64,000 nt of DNA from Bradyrhizobium ontarionense (lineage in GTDB: Bacteria > Pseudomonadota > Alphaproteobacteria > Rhizobiales > Xanthobacteraceae), in assembly GCF_021088345.1 (NCBI RefSeq), contig NZ_CP088156.1, forward strand, positions 1,364,001 to 1,428,000. The letters run 5' to 3'. The notes under the pieces were generated by a model. It was given only the letters and a program-made list of their open reading frames with translations. It was not told the DNA's origin and searched no databases. How positions within the stretch are numbered: the stretch's first letter is position 1; every line of letters starts with the position of its first letter. Positions 1 through 7,401 of the stretch are shown in pieces. Position numbers and translations under genes: made by a program.

Positions 1-494
1 AGAGCGGCGCCGTCAACACGGCGACCCGCAACGTCGCCAAGGGCGTCGATCCCGCCACCTTCACCGAAGAAGGCACCCAGATCGCCGAGGATCAGATCGG
101 CCTCGACAAGACCAAGCGGCGCGACGTCCAGCGCCGCCTGACGGGCTTGGGCTTTGACACCAAGATGACCGGCCTGTTCGACGACGAGACCCGCGGCGTC
201 ATGAAGCGCTGGCAGGCGGCCCGTGGCTATCCGTCGACCGGCTTCTTGACGAAGCTGCAGCACAAGGCCCTTCTCGCCGAGCCGCAGCCGGCGCCGGCAA
301 CCGCCTCGGTTGGCGACGAGGCCAAGCCGCGCCGCGCCAAGCCGGCGGGCAACGTCGCTGCCGGCGGCCCGCCGCCGCAAGGCGCACCGGTCTACCGCAA
401 TCCGCCACCGCAGGACAACGCGGGCAATGCCGCCGGCGCCGCTTTCATCGGCGGCATGATGGGCGGCGTGATCGGCGGCGCGCTGCGCCGCTGA
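1..494 (+). CDS. peptidoglycan-binding domain protein, C-terminal part (5' end outside window)
   Basis: The reading frame is open from base 3, so the gene starts upstream of the window; an internal ATG at 147 is probably not the start. A peptidoglycan_binding_1-like domain is visible, with QRRLTGLGF, then TGLFDDETRGVMKRWQ, then GYPSTGFL. A Pro/Ala-rich low-complexity linker follows, and then a glycine-rich tail ending in GGMMGGVIGGALRR, which resembles a short hydrophobic glycine-zipper segment. Such domains usually anchor envelope proteins to the cell wall. The catalytic or effector part, if any, lies outside the window, so the overall function is unknown. An intrinsic terminator follows. 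Confidence 0.75.
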   Translation, partial: SGAVNTATRNVAKGVDPATFTEEGTQIAEDQIGLDKTKRRDVQRRLTGLGFDTKMTGLFDDETRGVMKRWQAARGYPSTGFLTKLQHKALLAEPQPAPATASVGDEAKPRRAKPAGNVAAGGPPPQGAPVYRNPPPQDNAGNAAGAAFIGGMMGGVIGGALRR

Positions 495-526
495 CCCGCT
501 CTCCATCGCTCGAAGGCAAAAAAGCA

Positions 527-560
527 AAGCCCGGACCGTAAGGTCCCGGCTTCGGTTTTT
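527..560 (+). terminator. intrinsic terminator after the peptidoglycan-binding gene
   Basis: A hairpin with arms AAGCCCGGACC and GGTCCCGGCTT has a four-base loop and one internal C-C mismatch, and is followed by CGGTTTTT. It lies between two convergent genes. Confidence 0.7.
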
Positions 561-579
561 GAACGACACATGCCGCTCG

Positions 580-819
580 TCAGAGACCGGCAGCCTTGCG
601 CAGGGCTGCATTGATGCGGTCCTGCCAGCCTGGTCCTAGCGACTGGAAGTGCTCCAGCACGTCCTGGTCGATCCGCAAGGTCACCTGCTCGCGTACGCCG
701 GGAACCGCAACCTTCTTGGGCGGCGCCTCCACCGGCTTGGTCGTCACCTTCTTGAACGCGGCCTCCGCCTCAGTGCGGGCATCGGCAAGCGTACGGGGAC
801 GCCGCGGCTGATCGGCCAT
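580..819 (-). CDS. BrnA-family antitoxin-like protein, apparently without a BrnT partner
   Basis: This 79-residue protein has a charged N-terminus and a C-terminal segment VTLRIDQDVLEHFQSLG followed by GWQDRINAALRKAAGL. That pattern is typical of the BrnA ribbon-helix-helix antitoxin family (COG3514). BrnA normally represses its own operon and neutralises the BrnT ribonuclease toxin encoded just upstream. Here the upstream neighbour is cysK, ending two bases before this start, and no BrnT-like frame is visible on either side. It may therefore be a solitary regulator or an orphan antitoxin. The close spacing suggests co-transcription with cysK. Confidence 0.75.
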   Translation of the reverse strand: MADQPRRPRTLADARTEAEAAFKKVTTKPVEAPPKKVAVPGVREQVTLRIDQDVLEHFQSLGPGWQDRINAALRKAAGL

Positions 820-821
820 GA

Positions 822-1790
822 TCAGATCCCCTCGAACAGCGCGGTGGACAGATAACGCTCGGAGAACGACGGCACGATCGCCAGGATCGTCTTGCCTGCG
901 CTCTCCGGCCGCTTGCCGATCTCCAGCGCCGCGGCGATCGCCGCGCCCGACGAGATGCCGCCGGGAATGCCTTCGTTGCGGGCCAAGGCGCGAGACGTAT
1001 CGATCGCGGTCGTGCTGTTGATCTTGACGATCTCGTCGATGACCGAGCGGTCGAGAATGTCGGGGACGAAGCCAGCGCCGATCCCCTGAATCTTGTGCGG
1101 AGTGTGCTGGCCGCCGGACAGCACCGGGCTTTCCTCCGGCTCGACGGCGACGACCTTCACATCAGGCTTGCGCGATTTCAGGACCTGGCCCACGCCGGTG
1201 ATGGTGCCGCCCGTGCCGACGCCGGCGACGAACACGTCGATATTGCCGCCGGTATCGTTCCAGATTTCCTCCGCCGTGGTGCGGCGATGGATGTCCGGGT
1301 TGGCAAGGTTCTTGAACTGCTGCGGCGTCACCGAGTTCGGCGTGGTGCGCAACAGCTCCTCGGCCGTCGCAATGGCGCCTTTCATGCCCTGCGTCGCCGG
1401 CGTGAGCACGATCTCCGCGCCGAGGAAAGCCAGCATCTTGCGCCGCTCGATCGACATCGACTCCGGCATCACGAGCTTCAACTTGTAGCCCCGCGCCGCC
1501 GCCACGAAGGCCAGCGCGATGCCCGTATTGCCCGAGGTCGGCTCGATCAGCACCGTGTCCGCCTTGATGACCCCGGCCTGCTCCATCGCCACGATCATGC
1601 CGACGCCGATGCGATCCTTCACGCTCGCGGCAGGATTGAAGTATTCCAGCTTGGCCAGGATGGTCGCCTGCACGCCGTGCTGCTCGGGCAGCCTTCGCAA
1701 TCGCACAATCGGCGTATTGCCGAACGCATCGACAATTGAATCAAATACGCGTCCACGTCCTGGATGCTGCGTCGCAGCTGACGATTCCAT
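822..1790 (-). CDS. cysK: cysteine synthase A (O-acetylserine sulfhydrylase)
   Basis: The enzyme is PLP-dependent and makes L-cysteine from O-acetylserine and sulfide in the cytoplasm. Supporting motifs are NTPIVRL near the start, the PLP-binding lysine in AASVKDR (about residue 58), the substrate loop TSGNTG (about 85-90), the glycine-rich phosphate loop GVGTGGT, and the C-terminal [10 protein letters not shown]. From this start the length is 322 residues, usual for CysK. The open frame extends upstream to 1871, but the ATG at 1790 has AGGGAG seven bases upstream and begins where the family begins. The BrnA-like gene follows two bases after the stop and is probably co-transcribed. Confidence 0.93.
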   Translation of the reverse strand: MESSAATQHPGRGRVFDSIVDAFGNTPIVRLRRLPEQHGVQATILAKLEYFNPAASVKDRIGVGMIVAMEQAGVIKADTVLIEPTSGNTGIALAFVAAARGYKLKLVMPESMSIERRKMLAFLGAEIVLTPATQGMKGAIATAEELLRTTPNSVTPQQFKNLANPDIHRRTTAEEIWNDTGGNIDVFVAGVGTGGTITGVGQVLKSRKPDVKVVAVEPEESPVLSGGQHTPHKIQGIGAGFVPDILDRSVIDEIVKINSTTAIDTSRALARNEGIPGGISSGAAIAAALEIGKRPESAGKTILAIVPSFSERYLSTALFEGI

Positions 1791-2298
1791 AACATTACTC
1801 CCTGCGCGCGCCCCGGCGCGACATCGTCGATGTTCATCGACCATCTTCAGCGAGCCTGCTGCGCTGCGCAAGCACGTTTACGCGATCACACGATGACGGC
1901 GCTGCACAACAAGTCATGGTAAAATTACGCAAAACCAACGCATTTGTGTTGCGACAGGGTCAATGACTTCGGTGTATATTAGACTTCAGTCGGATGGGAG
2001 ATTCACGGTGTAGGCTGATGTCGACTGCGATCCGATCGCAGCTATGGGCATCAGAAAGGGTGACGTCAGCTGGATGTCATCTTCAGTATGATATCATCCG
2101 AACGATAGAAGCAGAACGTCGGTACCAGACGAGATCACGTCAGTAGGACGGACGATATAAGAACAGACTGCCCGGACAAACTCTTTGTATGACGGACTTT
2201 AGACCCGTTGGAAGTTGGACTCGTTGAAGCTGGACTCGTTGAACGTAGACGCCATCCAAACAGAGATCGCCAACAAAGAGAGCGCCCAGGAGGTCCCT
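1791..2298. promoter_or_regulatory. 508-base gene-free stretch between divergent genes, with a perfect palindrome and a tandem repeat
   Basis: No coding frame with gene-like composition is visible, and base composition is less GC-rich than the flanks. A perfect 17-base palindrome, CTGCGATC-C-GATCGCAG, lies at 2025-2041. A 15-base tandem duplication, GAAGTTGGACTCGTT then GAAGCTGGACTCGTT, lies at 2211-2240. TATATT (1975) and TATAAG (2155) could be -10 boxes, but no convincing -35 partner was found. The region should hold promoters for cysK (minus) and the zinc-ribbon gene (plus). Calling the palindrome an operator is inference. Confidence 0.5.
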
Positions 2299-2517
2299 AT
2301 GTCAGCACTCGCTGATCTCATGTCGACCACGACGCCCCGCCCGGATCCCCGCGGCTGCGATCTGCCGACATGCCCAGTCTGCGCCGACTCCATGATTGCA
2401 GCCGAGGCATCGGCTTATCTCGCAGACAACGCGATCAGCTATCTATGGACCTGCGACACTTGCGGCTACGGCTTCGTCACCAAACATACAGTGAAGGGCC
2501 GCTTCGCCTGCAATTGA
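2299..2517 (+). CDS. small zinc-ribbon-like protein of unknown function
   Basis: This 72-residue protein contains CPVCADS and, about 28 residues later, CDTCGYGFVTKH. The four cysteines in two CxxC knuckles suggest a bound zinc ion. A longer frame starts at 2215, but the ATG at 2299 has a perfect AGGAGG at 2288-2293 and is preferred. The protein has no signal peptide and no other recognisable domain. It stands alone between cysK (divergent) and tgt (convergent), after an unusually long upstream region with a palindrome, so it may be individually regulated. Small zinc ribbons of this kind often bind nucleic acid or a partner protein, but no specific role is supported. Confidence 0.7.
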   Translation: MSALADLMSTTTPRPDPRGCDLPTCPVCADSMIAAEASAYLADNAISYLWTCDTCGYGFVTKHTVKGRFACN

Positions 2518-2650
2518 ACGGCGCAGCTGCATAAGCGTTCCGCGACGTGATGTCGCTGCTATCATGCATGAGCAGCGCCCGACTTTCCAATCCGTCCAAT
2601 CTTTCGGCGGCGCTATGCTTCGCTGATCGCGCTCTCGTGCCGCGAGGCCG

Positions 2651-3805
2651 TCAGCCGACGCGCGAGGTGATGTCGCCGCGCGCCCAGTCGGCCTTGGTGC
2701 GCTGATAGAAATCGGCGAAGCTGCCGTGCGCGATCGCATCGCGCATCCCCGCCATCAGCTGCTGATAATAGGCTATGTTGATCTCCGACAGCAGCATCGC
2801 GCCCAGCGCCTCGCCCGACTTGATCAGATGATGCAGATAGGCGCGCGCATAGCTGCGCGCCGCCGGCCACGGGCTCTCCGCGTCGAGCGGCCTGTCATCG
2901 TCGGCGTGGCGGGCATTGCGCAGATTGACCGGCCCGAAGCGCGTGAAGGCGACGCCATGGCGGCCGTTGCGGGTCGGCAGCACGCAGTCGAACATGTCGA
3001 TGCCCCGCTTGACCGACTCCAGGAGATCGTCGGGCGTGCCGACGCCCATCAGATAGCGCGGACGGCTCGCCGGCAGCACCGGCGCGGTGGCCTCGATCAT
3101 CTCGAGCATCACCGCCTGCGGCTCACCGACGGCGAGGCCGCCGATCGCATAACCGTGGAAACCGATGTCGACCAGTGCCTGCGCGCTCGCCACGCGCAGG
3201 TCGGGGACATCGCCGCCCTGGACGATGCCAAACAGCATGTAGCCGGGAGGCGCCGTCTCGAAGGCACGGCGGCAGCGCTCGGCCCAGCGCAGCGACAGCT
3301 GCATCGCGCGCTCGACGTCGTCGCGCCCGGCCGGCAGCCGCACGCATTCGTCGAGCTGCATCGCGATGTCCGAGTTGAGCAGGCGCTGCACCTCGATCGC
3401 CCGCTCCGGTGACAGCTCGATTTTGGCGCCGTCGATATGCGAGCGGAATGTCACCGCCTGCTCCGTCACCTTGCGCAGTGCCGACAGCGACATGACCTGG
3501 AAGCCGCCGGAGTCGGTCAGCATCGGCCCGCCCCAGCCGGTGAAGCGCTGCAGGCCGCCAAGGGCGGCGATGCGCTCGGCGCCAGGACGCAGCATCAAAT
3601 GATAGGTGTTGCCGAGCACGATGTCGGCGCCGGCGTCGCGCACGTCGCGCCAGTGGACGCCCTTCATCGCGCCGGCGGTGCCGACCGGCATGAAGCCCGG
3701 CGTCCGAACCACGCCATGCGGCGTCGTCAGCCTGCCCGTGCGGGCCGCGCCAGAGGTCGCGAGCAGTTGAAAATGGTTGGGAAGGTCGCCTTCGGAGGAG
3801 CTCAT
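2651..3805 (-). CDS. tgt: queuine tRNA-ribosyltransferase (tRNA-guanine transglycosylase) without zinc ligands
   Basis: The enzyme exchanges guanine 34 for preQ1 in GUN-anticodon tRNAs during queuosine synthesis. The 384-residue length is normal. Catalytic features are present: MLTDSGGFQVMS (Asp98), the LDEC substrate pocket (Cys154), GIVQGG, the nucleophile Asp273 in DCVLPTRNGR, and the AYLHHL helix. The family zinc site, CxCxxC plus a distant His, is absent. The aligned positions read Ser311, Trp313, Ala316 and Ile342 with no gap, so the whole site is gone while the fold is kept. queA lies about 1.6 kb away on the same strand, beyond asd. Confidence 0.9.
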   Translation of the reverse strand: MSSSEGDLPNHFQLLATSGAARTGRLTTPHGVVRTPGFMPVGTAGAMKGVHWRDVRDAGADIVLGNTYHLMLRPGAERIAALGGLQRFTGWGGPMLTDSGGFQVMSLSALRKVTEQAVTFRSHIDGAKIELSPERAIEVQRLLNSDIAMQLDECVRLPAGRDDVERAMQLSLRWAERCRRAFETAPPGYMLFGIVQGGDVPDLRVASAQALVDIGFHGYAIGGLAVGEPQAVMLEMIEATAPVLPASRPRYLMGVGTPDDLLESVKRGIDMFDCVLPTRNGRHGVAFTRFGPVNLRNARHADDDRPLDAESPWPAARSYARAYLHHLIKSGEALGAMLLSEINIAYYQQLMAGMRDAIAHGSFADFYQRTKADWARGDITSRVG

Positions 3806-3875
3806 AGCGGGCTTATTGCGTCAGGACGGGTCCCGATTCAACCGCGATCGGCGCAAGTTTGGCCCGCGACAGCCG

Positions 3876-3904
3876 TTGACGGCGGTTCCGGCCGCCCCTA
3901 TGGT
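3876..3904 (+). promoter_or_regulatory. sigma-70-type promoter of the asd leader transcript
   Basis: TTGACG at 3876-3881 and TATGGT at 3899-3904 are separated by exactly 17 bases. The expected start point falls at or just before A3913, which is also the first base of the leader peptide ATG, so the transcript would be leaderless or nearly so. Predicted from sequence only. Confidence 0.6.
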
Positions 3905-3912
3905 CCCAGCCC

Positions 3913-3984
3913 ATGTCGACCATGACCAAACGCACGACGAAAACCACCAAGCCCTTGAGGGCCTCGGGAGGCGTGCGCGCGTAA
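3913..3984 (+). CDS. putative Thr/Lys/Met-rich leader peptide of an asd attenuator
   Basis: This 23-codon frame reads MSTMTKRTTKTTK and then PLRASGGVRA before TAA. Its first 13 residues contain six Thr, three Lys and two Met. Those are the amino acids made from aspartate semialdehyde, the product of the next gene, asd. There is no evident ribosome-binding site, but the predicted transcript start lies at or beside its ATG. Short hairpins follow the Thr/Lys codons (3951-3962 and 3961-3972), and a strong intrinsic terminator ends 30 bases before asd. The arrangement matches classical ribosome-mediated attenuation as known for thr and trp operons, and rhizobial trpL is also leaderless. Chance occurrence is possible. 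Confidence 0.6.
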   Translation: MSTMTKRTTKTTKPLRASGGVRA

Positions 3985-4013
3985 TCGAACTCGACCGCGA
4001 CATCTTCGAACCG

Positions 4014-4047
4014 AAGCCCCGCCTGATGAAGGTCCGGGGCTTTTTTT
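4014..4047 (+). terminator. attenuator-type intrinsic terminator upstream of asd
   Basis: A perfect 8-bp stem, AAGCCCCG (4014-4021) with CGGGGCTT (4035-4042), may be extended by CC/GG pairing in the loop and is followed by a run of seven T (4041-4047). A smaller hairpin, CTTCG-AAC-CGAAG at 4004-4016, overlaps the 5' arm and could compete with it. No gene ends upstream on this strand apart from the leader peptide, so its natural role is control of asd. Confidence 0.75.
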
Positions 4048-4076
4048 ATGCCTGAATTCCAACCGGAGACAGAGAC

Positions 4077-5102
4077 GTGAAGACCGATCCTACCATTGCC
4101 ATCGTCGGCGTGACCGGCGCCGTCGGCGCCGAGTTCATCGCCACCCTGGACCGCCGCAACGTCCGGGTCGGCCGGCTCAAGGCGCTGGCGAGCGCCCGCT
4201 CAGCCGGCCAGACCGTGAGCTTCCGCGGCCAGACCATCGTGATCGAGGAGCTGACCGAGCGCTCCTTCGAGGGCGTCGACATTGCTCTGTTCTCGGCCGG
4301 CGGCGGCATCTCGAAGAAGTTCGCACCTTCAGCGGTCCGCTCGGGCGCCGTCGTGGTCGACAATTCCTCGGCCTTCCGGATGGACCCGAACGTGCCGCTG
4401 GTGATCCCGGAGATCAACGCCCGCCGCATCCGCGACCACAAGGGCATCATCGCCAATCCCAATTGCGCCGCCATCACGGCGCTGGTGCCGCTATGGCCGA
4501 TCCATCAGAAGAACCGCATCAAGCGCGTCATCATCTCGACCTACCAGGCCGCCAGCGGCGCCGGCGCGGCGGCGATGGACGAGCTGGTGCAATCGACCCG
4601 GGCGAGCCTCAACGGCCAGGTCTATGCGCCGAAGGTGATGCCGCACCCGTTCGCCTTCAACCTGTTCAGCCACAACACGGCCATCGATCCCGACACCGGC
4701 TACAACGACGAGGAGACCAAGGTCATCAACGAGACCCGCAAGATCTTCGAGGACGAGGGTATCGCGATCGGCGTCACTTGCGTCCGTGTGCCGGTGCTGC
4801 GCGCCCATTGCGAGGCCATCACCTTCGAATGCGAGAAGCCGATCTCGGAAGACGAAGTCCGCCGCATCCTCGCGACCGCGCCGGGCGTGCGCGTCGTCGA
4901 CGACCGCGCCAACAACTACTTCCCGATGCCGGTCGATGCCTCCGGCCAGGACGACGTGCTGGTGGGCCGCATCAGGAAGGACCTGTCCGATCCGTCAGGA
5001 CATTCGATCGCAATGTTCGTGGCCGCCGATCAGCTGCTCAAGGGCGCCGCGCTGAACGCGGTGCAGATCGCTGAGCTCTTGCCGGAGCGTGTGATGGCGT
5101 AA
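4077..5102 (+). CDS. asd: aspartate-semialdehyde dehydrogenase
   Basis: The enzyme reduces aspartyl phosphate to aspartate semialdehyde with NADPH. This is the branch point for lysine and diaminopimelate, threonine, methionine and isoleucine. Motifs seen are the Rossmann loop VGVTGAVG, FSAGGG, VVDNSSAFR, the catalytic cysteine in NPNCAA, the EETK segment, and the active-site region VRVPVLRAHCEA. The length of 341 residues is normal. The start is GTG at 4077, with GGAG eight bases upstream. The gene lies directly behind the proposed leader peptide and terminator, so its expression may respond to charging of aspartate-family tRNAs. It is divergent from tgt. Confidence 0.95.
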   Translation: MKTDPTIAIVGVTGAVGAEFIATLDRRNVRVGRLKALASARSAGQTVSFRGQTIVIEELTERSFEGVDIALFSAGGGISKKFAPSAVRSGAVVVDNSSAFRMDPNVPLVIPEINARRIRDHKGIIANPNCAAITALVPLWPIHQKNRIKRVIISTYQAASGAGAAAMDELVQSTRASLNGQVYAPKVMPHPFAFNLFSHNTAIDPDTGYNDEETKVINETRKIFEDEGIAIGVTCVRVPVLRAHCEAITFECEKPISEDEVRRILATAPGVRVVDDRANNYFPMPVDASGQDDVLVGRIRKDLSDPSGHSIAMFVAADQLLKGAALNAVQIAELLPERVMA

Positions 5103-5130
5103 GGCGGCTACGCCCTCTCCTCGCCTGCCA

Positions 5131-5233
5131 CTGTCATCACCCGCGAAAGCGGGTGATCCAGGACTCACCGGCATTTGTTATCTGCCGAGACGCCGCGGCG
5201 TGCTGGATTCCCCGCCTTCGCGGGGAACGACGG
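5131..5233. repeat. bipartite palindromic intergenic repeat (copy A)
   Basis: The left unit is CATCACCCGCGAAAGCGGGTGAT and the right unit holds CCCCGCCTTCGCGGGG, separated by about 50 less conserved bases. The outer ends (CTGTCAT and AACGAC) resemble those of copies B (24888), C (28489) and D (47698). This is the layout of REP/BIME-type elements. Confidence 0.75.
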
Positions 5234-5277
5234 CTGAGTGTGCGGCCGCGGATTGCCCGTGACGACCTACGAAACTT

Positions 5278-5411
5278 GTAGGGTGGGCAAAGGCGCTGCC
5301 GTGCTCTCTCCTGACGCGCGATCGCAGTGGCGCCGTGCCCACCGTCTCGCCGTGGAAATCGCTGATAAGCGGTGGGCACGCGCCGCCTGCGGCGTCGCTT
5401 TGCCGACCCTA
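5278..5411. repeat. inverted-repeat element abutting queA
   Basis: GTAGGGTGGGCAAAGGCG at the left end is matched inversely by CGCTTTGCCGACCCTAC at the right end. Inner segments GCCGTGCCCACC and GGTGGGCACGC also pair. The right terminal CTA is the queA stop codon (TAG on the minus strand). Confidence 0.7.
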
Positions 5412-6503
5412 CGGCTCAACGACCCGCTCGTCCTGCTGACGAAACAGCAGACACGCATCGCCGTAGGAATAGAAGCGATAGCCGCTGCGGATGGCGTGCG
5501 CATAGGCGGCCTGCATCGTGTCGAGACCCGCGAAGGCCGAGACCAGCATGAACAGGGTCGAGCGCGGCAGATGAAAGTTCGTCATCAGGATGTCGACGGC
5601 GCGGAAGCGATAGCCCGGCGTGATGAAGATCGAGGTCTCGGCCTCGAACGGCGCGATGGTGCCGTCGCCAGCGGCCGCGCTTTCCAGCAGCCGCAGCGAT
5701 GTCGTGCCGACCGCGACGATGCGGCCGCCGTTGGCGCGCGCGTCGTTCAGCGCCGCTGCCGTCTCGGGCGTGAGGCTCCCCCATTCCGCATGCATGCGGT
5801 GGCTGTCGGTGTCCTCGACCTTCACAGGCAGGAAGGTGCCGGCACCGACATGCAGGGTGACGCGCTGCAGCCCGACGCCGCGCTCGCGCAGCCGCCGCTC
5901 CAGCGCCGGCGTGAAATGCAGCCCAGCGGTGGGCGCGGCAACGGCGCCCTCATTGGCTGCGAACATGGTCTGATAGTCCTCGGCATCCTGCTCGTCCGCC
6001 GGCCGCTTGCCGGCGATGTAGGGCGGCAGCGGCGGCCGGCCGAGATCGGCGATCGCCTGGTCGAGCGCCGGACCATGGAAGACGAATGACAGCGTCACCT
6101 CGCCCTCGGCGCCCTTGGCCTCGACTGTCGCATCGAGATGGCCGAGCAGGCAGACCTTGCCCTCGTTGCCGAACCGGATCGTATCGCCCGGCGCGAGCTT
6201 CTTTGCGGGCCTGACGAGCGCCTGCCAGCGTGAACCGTCGAGCCGCTTGATCAAGGTCGCCTCGATCTTCGCCTCGGTGTCACGGCTGATGCGCCGTCCC
6301 GAGAGCTGCGCCGCGATCACCCTGGTGTCGTTGACGACGAGCTGGTCGCCCGGCTCGAGCCAGTCCGGTAGATCGGCAACCGTGCGGTCGCGCAACACGC
6401 CATCGCCTTGGACCACGAGCATGCGCGCCACCTCGCGCGGGCTCGCCGGCCGCAGCGCGATGTTCTCGGGGGGAAGATGGAAGTCGAAGAGGTCGGTGCG
6501 CAT
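5409..6503 (-). CDS. queA: S-adenosylmethionine:tRNA ribosyltransferase-isomerase
   Basis: QueA transfers and isomerises the ribosyl part of S-adenosylmethionine onto preQ1 in tRNA to give epoxyqueuosine. It acts directly after tgt in the pathway. The 364-residue product starts [19 protein letters not shown], the usual QueA beginning. It carries [47 protein letters not shown] and [19 protein letters not shown], all family signatures. The frame continues ten codons upstream to 6533, but the ATG at 6503 fits the family. The stop codon is the last triplet of an intergenic repeat, so the C-terminal end may have been set by repeat insertion. Confidence 0.93.
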   Translation of the reverse strand: MRTDLFDFHLPPENIALRPASPREVARMLVVQGDGVLRDRTVADLPDWLEPGDQLVVNDTRVIAAQLSGRRISRDTEAKIEATLIKRLDGSRWQALVRPAKKLAPGDTIRFGNEGKVCLLGHLDATVEAKGAEGEVTLSFVFHGPALDQAIADLGRPPLPPYIAGKRPADEQDAEDYQTMFAANEGAVAAPTAGLHFTPALERRLRERGVGLQRVTLHVGAGTFLPVKVEDTDSHRMHAEWGSLTPETAAALNDARANGGRIVAVGTTSLRLLESAAAGDGTIAPFEAETSIFITPGYRFRAVDILMTNFHLPRSTLFMLVSAFAGLDTMQAAYAHAIRSGYRFYSYGDACLLFRQQDERVVEP

Positions 6504-6637
6504 CGTTGTTCTGGACGACCATCGGCGCCTCATCCCCCGGTGCGCGTCAGCGCGTCTCGAAGGATGAAGGCCCGAATGTCGGCCTCATGGTTCGAGATGC
6601 GTGCTGCGCACACTCCTCACCATGAGGGTCTCGAAGT

Positions 6638-7102
6638 CTACGCCGCGTCGGCCGCCATGTGCGCCTTGACGATCTTGTCCGGGTTCTGCACCGGCTCGCC
6701 GCGCTTGATCTTGTCGACGTTGTCCATGCCCTCGGTGACCTTGCCCCAGACGGTGTACTGCTTGTCCAGGAACCGGGCGTCGTCGAAACAGATGAAGAAC
6801 TGGCTGTCGCCGGAATCCGGACTGGCGGCGCGCGCCATCGAGGTCGTACCGCGCACATGCGGCTCGGCGTTGAACTCGGCCTTCAGCTTCTTGCCCGAGC
6901 CGCCCGTGCCGGTGCCCTGCGGGCAGCCGGTCTGCGCCATGAAGCCGTCGATGACGCGGTGGAAAACGATTCCATCGTAGAAGCCCTCGCGCACGAGCTC
7001 CTTGATGCGCGCGACATGGCCGGGCGCGAGGTCCGGACGCATCTCGATGGTAACGGGGCCCTGGGTGGTCTCGAGGATCAAAGTATTTTCTGTAACAGCC
7101 AT
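6638..7102 (-). CDS. ppiB: cyclophilin-type peptidyl-prolyl isomerase, cytoplasmic
   Basis: The protein has 154 residues and no signal peptide. It carries the cyclophilin core: FHRVIDGFMAQTG, the GTGTGGSG turn, FNAEPHVRGTTSMARA, the SQFFICFDDA stretch and YTVWGKVTEGMD. It catalyses cis-trans isomerisation of Xaa-Pro bonds during folding. The start has GAGAG upstream. It forms a same-strand run with a second, secreted cyclophilin (start 7965) and queA. The two cyclophilins look like a cytoplasmic/periplasmic pair of common origin. Confidence 0.92.
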   Translation of the reverse strand: MAVTENTLILETTQGPVTIEMRPDLAPGHVARIKELVREGFYDGIVFHRVIDGFMAQTGCPQGTGTGGSGKKLKAEFNAEPHVRGTTSMARAASPDSGDSQFFICFDDARFLDKQYTVWGKVTEGMDNVDKIKRGEPVQNPDKIVKAHMAADAA

Positions 7103-7225
7103 GCTGGTCTCTCAGTTCGGTTTGGATTGATGGGGGTCAGGAATGGAAATCCTGGGATCCAGGTCGCGTAGGTGCCTTGAGACTACAGCCGTCGCCCCTC
7201 CTGACGGCCGTCGAATACGACAGCA

Positions 7226-7244
7226 TGCTCGGCAATGCCGAGCA
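7226..7244. other. perfect 8-bp hairpin in the spacer between the two cyclophilin genes
   Basis: TGCTCGGC-AAT-GCCGAGCA forms a perfect 8-bp stem. A second hairpin, GGAACCCGG with CCGGGTTCC, lies at 7362-7388 just after the stop of the secreted cyclophilin and could act as a processing or termination structure, although it lacks a T-run. The rest of the spacer (7103-7401) shows nothing recognisable. Confidence 0.5.
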
Positions 7245-7401
7245 GGATGCTGCTCCAGGATAGACCTATCACCGTTAAAGCTGAAGCCGCCGGGCCTGTC
7301 GACCGGCGAGCGGCAGAATTGGCCGCCGTCCGTGACGTGGCAAACGGTTCCTTAAGGCGTGGGAACCCGGGAGCAAATACCGGGTTCCTCGCCTCCGCCT
7401 G

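Noticed and set aside
3901..4047. A tRNA or riboswitch in the tgt-asd interval
   Set aside because: No cloverleaf or known riboswitch core could be drawn; the leader peptide plus terminator explains the structure better.
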